This document shows, piece after piece, positions 1-4,583 of a stretch of 7,518 bases of DNA. The position numbers were made by a program, and so were the translations under genes. The stretch is from an uncultured Porticoccus sp. (GTDB taxonomy: Bacteria > Pseudomonadota > Gammaproteobacteria > Pseudomonadales > Porticoccaceae). Location: positions 1 through 7,518 of the forward strand of contig CATLZI010000103.1 of the NCBI GenBank assembly GCA_950063125.1. The letters run 5' to 3'. Position 1 is the stretch's first letter, and each line of letters starts with the position of its first letter. Under the pieces are notes generated by a model. That model was not told where the DNA came from. It saw nothing but the letters and a program-made list of their open reading frames with translations, and did no database searches.

Positions 1-60
1 CTCACCGCATCCCCACCAAAATGCGCAACCTATTGATTTTGTTATACATTATGCGCATAT
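1..60. repeat. 60-bp direct repeat, left copy (att-containing)
   Basis: This sequence is identical over all 60 bases to 3138-3197. The match ends sharply at base 60: base 61 is g, while the corresponding base 3198 is c. Because the copy begins at the first base of the window, its true left extent is unknown and it may be longer. The right-hand copy lies at the end of the hairpin-rich tail of the element. Sequence left of the window is therefore probably the tail of another, related element in tandem, which is inference. The repeat contains the dif-like core described separately. Confidence 0.93.
32..59. other. dif-like Xer recombination site (left att)
   Basis: The 28-bp core aligns with the reverse complement of E. 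coli dif. Bases 43-56 (TATACATTATGCGC) match exactly, covering the 6-bp central region (43-48) and most of the XerC arm (49-59). The XerD arm side (32-42) matches at only about 5 of 11 positions. A good XerC arm with a degenerate XerD arm is typical of attachment sites of filamentous phages and other elements that exploit host XerC/XerD. The XerC exchange would fall between 48 and 49. Recalling dif from memory is the main uncertainty, but the 14-base match is long. Confidence 0.82.
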
Positions 61-82
61 GTAAATCGGCCAGAAATACCGC

Positions 83-95
83 TAAGCCAGGCTTA
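83..95. repeat. Short palindrome overlapping the DUF3653-type stop codon
   Basis: TAAGCC (83-88) and GGCTTA (90-95) are perfect inverted arms around a single base. The palindrome overlaps the TAA stop of the leftward gene. It could help end transcription of the replication operon, but there is no T-run after it on the minus strand, so it is not a standard intrinsic terminator. Confidence 0.35.
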
Positions 96-479
96 AAGCG
101 CTAATGCTGCTTTGTGCAGCGAAATCAGCCCTGCCACATTGGCAATCTGTGCCGGTTCGACAATCGAAACATCCCGAACACCGAACAACGGCATGACCAG
201 GTGTTGCGGTTCCCACCAGTGGCGCCAGGACAACTCGTTAAAGTACAACCGGCCAGCGCGGATCTCCCAGTTCTTCCAACCAAGATGGTCCAGGTGACCA
301 CACTGTGAAAGAATCAACCGAGTCGCCCAGCGCGGTGGCTTCTGTTGGCGCCAACGGTGCCAGGTGCGCTCTGATACCCCGCACAGGTCAATACATTGCT
401 GGATATCCAGACGAGCCAAGAAACGGGCCTCGGTGAGGTTATCCGTTGTATCTAGCCATGGATTAGGAGAATACCTCAT
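93..479 (-). CDS. Small DUF3653-type phage protein, putative helix-turn-helix
   Basis: A 128-residue protein and the last gene of the leftward replication operon. Residues about 24-55 look like a helix-turn-helix segment (CGVSERTWHRWRQ at 33-45), followed by LDHLGWKNW (63-71) and GRLYFNE (76-82). This pattern is recognisable as the DUF3653-type proteins of filamentous phages and similar elements. The same order of motifs appears in the N-terminus of the gene at 3266-3859 (GITERSYYRW, LDFFGWKGW, GELY), which supports a real family. The start ATG lies 2 bp after the stop of the upstream 66-aa gene, with no clear ribosome binding site, so translation is probably coupled. A DNA-binding or regulatory role in element replication is inferred; the exact function is unknown. 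Confidence 0.8.
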   Translation of the reverse strand: MRYSPNPWLDTTDNLTEARFLARLDIQQCIDLCGVSERTWHRWRQQKPPRWATRLILSQCGHLDHLGWKNWEIRAGRLYFNELSWRHWWEPQHLVMPLFGVRDVSIVEPAQIANVAGLISLHKAALAL

Positions 480-481
480 GG

Positions 482-682
482 TTATTCAACCAGGCTAATA
501 CTGGGTTTAGTATCCTGCTTCTCGACAAGTCTCTTTGACCAATGCAGGAAATTAGAGAGGGATGGCGTAAAATCAACCACTTCTGGATCATCTGTCTCAG
601 CGACTTCATCAAGAATATTAGAGGCCAGCCCCATAGCCAGGTAAGCATGAAGAACACGCTCTTGTAGCTCGATGTGCTTCAT
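482..682 (-). CDS. Hypothetical 66-aa protein, translationally coupled to rep
   Basis: The ATG (682-680) overlaps the TGA stop of the replication gene (681-679) in an ATGA arrangement, and its own stop is 2 bp before the next start. This tight packing argues that it is a real operon member rather than a chance reading frame. The protein is acidic in the middle (DEVAETDDPE at 25-34), predicted helical, and has no membrane segment or cysteine. In filamentous phages this position after the replication initiator often holds a small single-stranded-DNA-binding protein, but I see no recognisable OB-fold signature and do not assign that role. An overlapping reading frame at 463-657 is probably its shadow. 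Confidence 0.7.
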   Translation of the reverse strand: MKHIELQERVLHAYLAMGLASNILDEVAETDDPEVVDFTPSLSNFLHWSKRLVEKQDTKPSISLVE

Positions 683-1725
683 GACACGGCCCTCAGTGGC
701 ATTTTAGATGCTGATGGATGCACCAGGCCAAGATCAAATGCCCAGGCTGGGATCTGGGCCGGTACCGCTTCGAGAATACGAACCAGGGGCACCACGTTGG
801 ATCGGTCCATGGAATCTTGGCGTAAATCGATATTAATCCCATATGCCATGAGTTCTTTACGGTGTCGGTAATAGGTGTTTTTGGCCATGGTTGAGCGCAG
901 GTCGTGGCCATCCTTCCAAAGGACATAGGTGGAGCGCAGCCGCTGGGGCAAGTTCATCAGTTCATCAGTGCTAAGTGCAATTTGTTCATTCATGTTGAGC
1001 CTCTTCAAATAGTCAAAGTAAGTAGTCATCACGGTATGAGGCAGCCAGTTGTTGGCCATAGATAAGTTCAGTTCGTCGAGTTCTTTTTTACAGAGTCGTA
1101 GCTCAATGCGCAGTTTGTTATCCACCCATGGGATCAACGGTGTATCTAATAATGAATCCGGTAAACGGTGTTTGGGAACTTGCACCTCCTCAGCTTTGCA
1201 GTAAGCGGTTAATCTCCAACGTTTGGAGTCTTTACCCCACCAGAGCGTACCGCCCTTGGACGACGGTCTGCCGTGCCTGGTCTTCGATTTGTACTCGGCA
1301 GCTCGGAGCCAAGCGAGCACATCGGAACGAGATGGGAGCTCAAAAGAGTAATTGATATCCAGGCGAGTCAAGCGGTAGTCCCCTGCCCTCAGCTGATTGA
1401 GATCCGTCACCGTGGGACTTAGGTCCAAGTATCGGCAGACGACAGAAAAGGTATCAACCATAAGCGAGATAAAATCATCAGAACCAAAGATGTTATGGCC
1501 TTGGAGAAATTTGGACGGATTGCCGCTAAAAAATAGATGGGTTGCATTGCCATTGCCATCTGATCCATGGCTTGTAACGGTGACTCTTTTTTCAAAAGAG
1601 CCTTCGACTTCCATCCGGCAAGGTGCCAACCATTCCAGCTCACCATCAGGCGCAATCTTGCAAACATGCCCCGCGTTTAACGGAGGATGAATGCAAGGCA
1701 AGAATGCCGAAACCCAGTCAATCAC
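679..1725 (-). CDS. Phage/plasmid replication initiator, gene II/X family
   Basis: This 348-residue protein should nick the double-stranded circle at the plus origin and start rolling-circle replication. The N-terminus MIDWVSAFLP and the block RLTRLDINYSF (118-128) are typical of the gene II / CRI replication proteins of filamentous phages. So are TLWWGKDSKRWRLTAYCKAEE (160-180) and LRIELRL (205-211). The C-terminal block W270-KDGHDL, then TYYRHRKEL (284-292) and YGINI (295-299), matches the Phage_X-type domain. The length is normal for the family. The start codon is GTG at 1725; a purine-rich GAGGGG lies somewhat far upstream, so the start is likely but not certain. It is the first gene of the leftward operon, divergent from the XRE repressor, as rstA is from rstR in CTX phage. 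It is the strongest evidence that the element is filamentous-phage derived. Confidence 0.93.
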   Translation of the reverse strand: MIDWVSAFLPCIHPPLNAGHVCKIAPDGELEWLAPCRMEVEGSFEKRVTVTSHGSDGNGNATHLFFSGNPSKFLQGHNIFGSDDFISLMVDTFSVVCRYLDLSPTVTDLNQLRAGDYRLTRLDINYSFELPSRSDVLAWLRAAEYKSKTRHGRPSSKGGTLWWGKDSKRWRLTAYCKAEEVQVPKHRLPDSLLDTPLIPWVDNKLRIELRLCKKELDELNLSMANNWLPHTVMTTYFDYLKRLNMNEQIALSTDELMNLPQRLRSTYVLWKDGHDLRSTMAKNTYYRHRKELMAYGINIDLRQDSMDRSNVVPLVRILEAVPAQIPAWAFDLGLVHPSASKMPLRAVS

Positions 1726-1745
1726 AGAACCCGTCTACCCCTCGA

Positions 1746-1767
1746 TTTGTACCCAAAATGGGACAAA
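1746..1767. promoter_or_regulatory. Inverted repeat, candidate operator A
   Basis: TTTGT-a-CCCA (1746-1755) and TGGGACAAA (1759-1767) form 9-bp arms that match perfectly except for one extra base in the left arm, around a 3-base centre. The site lies just upstream of the rep start and directly abuts candidate operator B. A repressor bound here would block rep transcription or early elongation. Confidence 0.5.
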
Positions 1768-1794
1768 AGGAACGTATTACTAAGCCGTTCCTTT
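1766..1794. promoter_or_regulatory. Perfect 9-bp inverted repeat, candidate operator B
   Basis: AAAGGAACG (1766-1774) and CGTTCCTTT (1786-1794) are perfect inverted arms with an 11-bp spacer, 29 bp in all. This is a usual geometry for a dimeric helix-turn-helix repressor. It sits between rep and the XRE gene, so it is the best candidate binding site for that regulator. Confidence 0.6.
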
Positions 1795-1890
1795 CCTCCC
1801 GCCAAAACCTGTCAAGCCCTCCACAGGGCAACTTTAATATCCCCTATAAGGTAATATCAAGCCTATGGTTAAAATTTATGGGGTTAATCT

Positions 1891-2319
1891 ATGCCTGAAG
1901 AGCAACTTGAGATGATAGATATGTCCTTTGGAGAGAATTTAAGAAGGCTTAGAAGGGATAAAGGGTTAACCCAGGCCGAGCTGGCAAAACTAGCAGACCT
2001 GAAGATCACCCATATGTCTAAATTGGAGAACGACACGGGTGATCCAAAGTTATCGACGCTTTACAAGCTGATGGGTGCCCTAGAGTGCTCAGCAGACACC
2101 TTACTGATGGATGCCAACAAGGTTGGGGTGGATGGTGTACTTCAAGCATCGTTTGACCGGGCGCAGCAGTTACCGAGGCGCAAGAAAGCCATTGTCATTG
2201 AACTGATTGATAGCTTCTGTATCGCTGACGGCATGGGCGAGATATTCAACTCTAAGGGGTGGACCTACCGAGACGGGCCAACAAAGCCAATTAGCGACAA
2301 TCTTGATCTCGAGGAATAA
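1891..2319 (+). CDS. XRE-family transcriptional regulator, likely element repressor
   Basis: A 142-residue protein with an N-terminal Cro/C1-type helix-turn-helix at about residues 13-70. The block FGENLRRLRRDKGLTQAELAKLA is classic, followed by the recognition-helix region ITHMSKLENDTGDPKLSTLYKLM. The remaining C-terminal half (75-142) has a basic patch PRRKK (95-99) and is probably a dimerisation or effector part; I do not recognise it. The gene is divergent from rep, so it most likely represses the replication operon and its own promoter through the inverted repeats between them, like RstR in CTX phage. Start choice: ATG 1891 has a GGGG about 8 bp upstream. ATG 1921, directly before SFGENLRRLR, is an alternative that would remove ten residues. 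Confidence 0.9.
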   Translation: MPEEQLEMIDMSFGENLRRLRRDKGLTQAELAKLADLKITHMSKLENDTGDPKLSTLYKLMGALECSADTLLMDANKVGVDGVLQASFDRAQQLPRRKKAIVIELIDSFCIADGMGEIFNSKGWTYRDGPTKPISDNLDLEE

Positions 2320-2324
2320 GCAAG

Positions 2325-2807
2325 ATGGCGGAGGACGAGAAAACTTCTGTGATGAGCGTAAATGCTACTCTCCCCCAATTGAGAATGCCCGAGGTACGTA
2401 ACGACGAATCTTATCTGTATAGCGCCACGGATTTTTACAATGGAGCTAAAGAGCTTATTGATGCCGACGGCAATCTTAGGTCTTCAGTGCTCTTGATTGC
2501 CCAATCTACTGAAAATGTATTAAAAGCTTTCCTAGCATGTAAAGGAGTAACAATTGGCACCCTATCAACAGAGTACAACCACAATCTAATAAAAATGTGG
2601 GAAGACTCTGCAAAACTAGGACTGCCCATAGATGCTAACCCTCCAGCTTGGTGTGAGAAACTGGATACCCTGCTTCAAAAAGGGGAGTTCTTTTTGCGAT
2701 ACCCCATAAAGCTTCATGGAACGAGCTACCCAAACGTTCAGAGCGCAATATCGGGTTTAGAGTCTTTAATGACGGCGGTTGCTAAGGAAACGGAAAAATC
2801 ACCCTGA
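2325..2807 (+). CDS. HEPN-like domain protein, possible defence or toxin cargo
   Basis: A 160-residue protein that starts 5 bp after the repressor stop, with GAGGA of the previous gene's end acting as ribosome binding site, so the two are co-transcribed. The central helices resemble HEPN-superfamily proteins: SVLLIAQSTENVLKAFLACKG (54-74) then YNHNLIKMWEDSAKLGL (84-100), a helix pair with the typical ...E..LKA.L... and H-[ND]-L patterns. HEPN proteins include RNases of toxin-antitoxin, Abi and CRISPR-linked systems. Their catalytic motif is R-x4-6-H. Here R125-YPIKL-H131 fits R-x5-H in spacing, but it lies in an RYP stretch that may be structural, so activity is uncertain. No nucleotidyltransferase partner is nearby. 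Family assignment is by pattern only; function is inference. Confidence 0.65.
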   Translation: MAEDEKTSVMSVNATLPQLRMPEVRNDESYLYSATDFYNGAKELIDADGNLRSSVLLIAQSTENVLKAFLACKGVTIGTLSTEYNHNLIKMWEDSAKLGLPIDANPPAWCEKLDTLLQKGEFFLRYPIKLHGTSYPNVQSAISGLESLMTAVAKETEKSP

Positions 2808-2838
2808 TTTGTAGGGAAAATCCACTGTGTTGGACTAA

Positions 2839-2863
2839 GTGGCGGTGTTACTAGGACCGCCAC
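2839..2863. repeat. Hairpin H1, perfect 8-bp stem
   Basis: GTGGCGGT (2839-2846) pairs perfectly with ACCGCCAC (2856-2863) across a 9-base loop. It lies 31 bp after the HEPN-like stop codon. The GC-rich stem lacks a following T-run, so a structural or origin role is more likely than intrinsic termination. Confidence 0.7.
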
Positions 2864-2935
2864 ACCAGGTGAAGACCCAGAGAGGTTAAACGGCGTAAAA
2901 CCGGAAGTAGCAGAGCATGGCCAACCACTGCACGT

Positions 2936-2972
2936 TAAGCGGCCTTAGATGGGCCGTGAGCCGCTTACGCGG
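2936..2972. repeat. Hairpin H2, two competing stems
   Basis: TAAGCGGC (2936-2943) pairs perfectly with GCCGCTTA (2960-2967). CCGC (2961-2964) can instead pair with GCGG (2969-2972) around a 4-base loop. CGGCC and GGCCG around 2940-2956 form a third possible stem. These folds exclude one another, so the region could switch between structures. Confidence 0.6.
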
Positions 2973-3047
2973 CGGTAATCAGTGAAGGATATACCCAAGG
3001 GGCAGCACAAGTGATTGGGGCATTAGATCGCCGCAGGTAAGGTAAAC

Positions 3048-3091
3048 GCGCTTATCTGCTCGCTCGCATTGCTTCGCTCGACAGATCGCGC
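3048..3091. repeat. Hairpin H3, interrupted stem
   Basis: GCGC (3048-3051) pairs with GCGC (3088-3091), and ATCTG (3054-3058) with CAGAT (3082-3086). The two stem parts are separated by a small TT-versus-C internal loop. The 23-base apical part contains near-repeats of CGCTCG. Confidence 0.55.
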
Positions 3092-3110
3092 TTGGGTTGG
3101 TGGGTGCGGT

Positions 3111-3138
3111 GTGGCGGAGGGCAAGCCCTGCTCGCCAC
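3111..3138. repeat. Hairpin H4 abutting the att repeat
   Basis: GTGGCG (3111-3116) pairs with CGCCAC (3133-3138), and inside it GGGC (3119-3122) pairs with GCCC (3125-3128). The last base of the stem is the first base of the 60-bp repeat visible at window position 1. The left repeat copy was therefore probably preceded by the same hairpin outside the window. Confidence 0.6.
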
Positions 3139-3197
3139 TCACCGCATCCCCACCAAAATGCGCAACCTATTGATTTTGTTATACATTATGCGCATAT
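3138..3197. repeat. 60-bp direct repeat, right copy (att-containing)
   Basis: Identical to bases 1-60, offset by exactly 3137 bp. The right edge of identity coincides with the end of the XerC arm, as expected when the sequence beyond the crossover comes from different partners. Sequence to the right (3198 onwards) is unlike that at 61 onwards. Confidence 0.93.
3169..3196. other. dif-like Xer recombination site (right att)
   Basis: Same core as at 32-59: central region 3180-3185, XerC arm 3186-3196 and a degenerate XerD arm 3169-3179. It marks the junction between the 3.1-kb element and whatever lies to its right. No fully canonical dif with both good arms is visible in the window. Confidence 0.82.
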
Positions 3198-3227
3198 CTA
3201 TAGATCGAGAATTTTATAAACAATCGC

Positions 3228-3254
3228 CCTTATGCGCGTGAATTAGACATAAGG
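3228..3254. promoter_or_regulatory. Inverted repeat upstream of the DUF3653-DUF1737 gene
   Basis: CCTTATG (3228-3234) and CATAAGG (3248-3254) are perfect 7-bp arms with a 13-bp spacer, ending 11 bp before the start codon at 3266. It may be an operator. The right arm also supplies AAGG, the likely ribosome binding site. The left arm runs into TTATGCGC, the same octamer as in the XerC arms. Confidence 0.45.
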
Positions 3255-3265
3255 AAAAATCAGAT

Positions 3266-3859
3266 ATGAAGGCACAGAAAAAAATACCCTTTGAATATAT
3301 TGATGAAAGCCGCCAATCAGCAGGTTTTTTTGTACGTGATGTCTGCACACATCTAGGCATAACCGAGCGTAGCTATTACCGATGGAAAGCGTCGGGATAC
3401 GGGCCAAAGTGGGTTTACAAGGGTTTACAAATCCTGTCAGGCAAGCTAGATTTTTTTGGCTGGAAAGGCTGGTACATTTGCAACGGTGAACTATACAGAG
3501 ACGACTTTAATCCGAAATATTATAATAAAACGCCCGGTGAACTCGCAGCAGATTGGTATATGTCAGCACAACCGGCGATAAAATCACGATTAAAGCGAAA
3601 CAAGGAAGATCTGATGCTGGTATACAAGGTAGTAAGTGCGACAAAAGGCTTCAAGGAACTGGAAAAGGAAGTTTCATTGCTATTGAACAAGGGCTGGAAA
3701 CCCGTAGGCGGCGTGGCGTTCAACAACGGATACGCCTACCAGGCGATGGTAGGAAAACCAGTAACAGACAACAAGAAGGTTGAACAACCAGACCCGGACA
3801 CAACCACTCTTCCCCGTGGCGCAGTCGATGCCATGAAAAAGATAGATTCACTCACATAA
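3266..3859 (+). CDS. DUF3653-like N-terminus fused to DUF1737-like C-terminus
   Basis: This 197-residue protein has two parts. Residues about 20-90 match the DUF3653-type pattern of the 128-aa protein at 93-479: HLGITERSYYRWK, LDFFGWKGW and NGELYRDD. Residues about 117-164 resemble DUF1737: LVYKVVSA, then ELEKEVSLLLNKGWKPVGGV and YAYQAMV, a short domain of unknown function found in many bacteria. A basic linker (IKSRLKRNKED) joins them, and the tail after 165 is proline- and threonine-rich and probably disordered. The start has AAGGA about 12 bp upstream. No replication gene or repressor accompanies it, so it may be a leftover of a second Xer-integrated element or an accessory gene. Role unknown; a DNA-binding N-terminus is inferred. 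Confidence 0.8.
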   Translation: MKAQKKIPFEYIDESRQSAGFFVRDVCTHLGITERSYYRWKASGYGPKWVYKGLQILSGKLDFFGWKGWYICNGELYRDDFNPKYYNKTPGELAADWYMSAQPAIKSRLKRNKEDLMLVYKVVSATKGFKELEKEVSLLLNKGWKPVGGVAFNNGYAYQAMVGKPVTDNKKVEQPDPDTTTLPRGAVDAMKKIDSLT

Positions 3860-3979
3860 AGAACGCCGGGATGGAAGATTAAGTGCCTAAGCGGCGCCTG
3901 CAGGGGGCCAAGGGCCAACAGCTTTCTACAGTGGTTGTGGCAAGAAGGGTAAGTGAAAAGCGATTACACAGCGAATTAA

Positions 3980-4318
3980 TCACTTGCAGGCGGTGCCCAT
4001 CATGGTTTTATCGTATGATTTACGGGTTTTGGCGTACTGATCACGCCAGAAGGTGCAGGTTCTTTGCCGTTGGGCGCTAGCTGCATTCAGCTTGGCTCTG
4101 GCTTTGTTTTGCTCTGTTTGACGTGCGCTATTTTTTCGCTGGGCCACTAGCGCCTGATATTCGAAATCTTTCGCTACTGCTGTTACTTCGGCTTCCAGTT
4201 GTGCGGCCAAGGCCCGGGCGTCGTGTTCGAGCCAGAGCTTGAAGGTTATGCCGACCGTTAGCGATGACAGCGTTAGTGCGAGATAGATTGTTAAACCGAG
4301 CTTTCCATAACTGAACAT
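3980..4318 (-). CDS. Small membrane-anchored coiled-coil protein, unknown function
   Basis: A 112-residue protein. Residues about 8-27 form one hydrophobic segment (LGLTIYLALTLSSLTVGITF), probably an uncleaved membrane anchor. Residues about 30-85 are Ala/Glu/Lys/Arg/Gln-rich and likely helical or coiled coil. The C-terminus has two cysteines (C88, C111) around FWRDQYAKTR. An excellent ribosome binding site (AAAGGAGG, 7 bp before ATG) and a perfect TATAAT on the minus strand at 4382-4377 support expression. The topology recalls phage inner-membrane spanins (Rz), but there is no partner gene or lysis cassette, so I do not assign that. It is convergent with the gene at 3266-3859 and may be element-derived or chromosomal. 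Confidence 0.75.
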   Translation of the reverse strand: MFSYGKLGLTIYLALTLSSLTVGITFKLWLEHDARALAAQLEAEVTAVAKDFEYQALVAQRKNSARQTEQNKARAKLNAASAQRQRTCTFWRDQYAKTRKSYDKTMMGTACK

Positions 4319-4583
4319 TGATCACCCTCCTTTGGCAAGCATCAGATAATAAATGAAGTTTTGGGGCCTAGAAACAATTATAAAGATAGCTTGCGCAGCA
4401 AATGGTTGTATCTGCCAACGTCTTTGTCCTTTCACGACCAGACGACAGCAGAAGGGATTAGGGCTCGATTTATCCGTGCTGTGCCTCGATAGTCGAGACA
4501 CCCCTATCCCTCTGAAAAAATGATCCTGTTGAATAAAACGGTAATTTAAAAGTGTTTTAAACAGCTACAGAACATTTCTCTTT
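4319..4583. promoter_or_regulatory. Intergenic region with a likely promoter for the 112-aa gene
   Basis: No gene is seen in these 265 bp. On the minus strand a perfect -10 box TATAAT lies at 4382-4377, about 60 bp before the start of the 112-aa gene; the -35 position (CCATTT) is poor. The region also carries the compound inverted repeat at 4453-4511. The part next to gor is AT-rich and shows no standard intrinsic terminator. Confidence 0.5.
4453..4511. repeat. Compound inverted repeat downstream of gor
   Basis: An outer stem pairs AGGGAT-t-AGGG (4453-4463, one bulged T) with CCCTATCCCT (4502-4511). Inside it, GTGCCTCGA (4481-4489) pairs with TCGAGACAC (4493-4501) across a 3-base loop, with one G-T wobble. 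There is no T-run on either side. It could end gor transcription by a non-standard route, or be a regulatory or recombination site. Confidence 0.55.

Larger units (their letters stand above)
1726..1890. promoter_or_regulatory. Divergent control region between rep and repressor
   Basis: This 165-bp gap separates two divergent genes and must hold both promoters. It contains several inverted repeats, two of them listed separately. A third is GCCCT (1816-1820) with AGGGC (1825-1829). A weaker, imperfect palindrome lies around 1834-1855, near the repressor start. On the minus strand a perfect TTGACA (1815-1810) could be a -35 box for rep, but no good -10 lies 17 bp downstream. The stretch before the repressor start is AT-rich. 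I cannot fix either transcription start. Confidence 0.7.
2808..3137. other. Gene-free, hairpin-rich tail; candidate single-strand origin region
   Basis: This stretch of 330 bp has no convincing gene on either strand but at least four strong inverted repeats in a row, listed separately. Dense hairpins next to an att site are typical of filamentous-phage intergenic regions, which carry the nick site for the replication protein, the complementary-strand origin and sometimes a packaging signal. Both element operons would end here in the circular form. I cannot identify the nick site. None of the hairpins is followed by a T-run, so they are not standard terminators. Confidence 0.55.
49..3185. mobile_element. 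Xer-integrated filamentous-phage-like satellite element, 3137 bp
   Basis: The limits are set at the predicted XerC cleavage points of the two dif-like sites, so the repeat-to-repeat distance is the unit length. Contents in order: DUF3653-type protein, 66-aa protein and gene II/X-type replication protein (all leftward), operator region, XRE regulator and HEPN-like protein (rightward), then a hairpin-rich gene-free tail. There is no integrase, coat, adsorption or Zot-like gene. As a circle, the two operons would converge on one intergenic region of about 420 bp carrying the att site. Known relatives in layout are RS1 and TLC satellites and CTX-type prophages of Vibrio, which use Xer and a divergent repressor/replication switch. 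Satellite or plasmid-like status is inferred from the missing morphogenesis genes. Confidence 0.8.

Noticed and set aside
463..657. Minus-strand reading frame of 64 residues overlapping the 66-aa gene
   Set aside because: It overlaps the better-coupled 66-aa gene almost fully and has no ribosome binding site or operon spacing of its own; treated as a shadow.
2839..2863. Intrinsic terminator after the HEPN-like gene
   Set aside because: The stem is strong but no T-run follows on either strand.
2920..2972. Possible integron attC site, because GTTAAGC fits the GTTRRRY core next to an inverted repeat
   Set aside because: No matching RYYYAAC core is found at a suitable distance, the stem lacks attC extrahelical bases, and no integrase or cassette array is present.
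3052..3090. CRISPR-like or tandem array suggested by CGCTCG repeats
   Set aside because: The copies are only a few bases long and irregular, with no spacers; they are explained by the hairpin apex.
4128..4325. Minus-strand 65-residue frame over the 112-aa gene
   Set aside because: It is out of frame with the gene that has the strong AAAGGAGG site, and has a composition typical of a shadow frame.
4319..4583. tRNA or known small RNA between gor and the 112-aa gene
   Set aside because: No cloverleaf, T-loop GTTCGA-type core or CCA end is recognisable.
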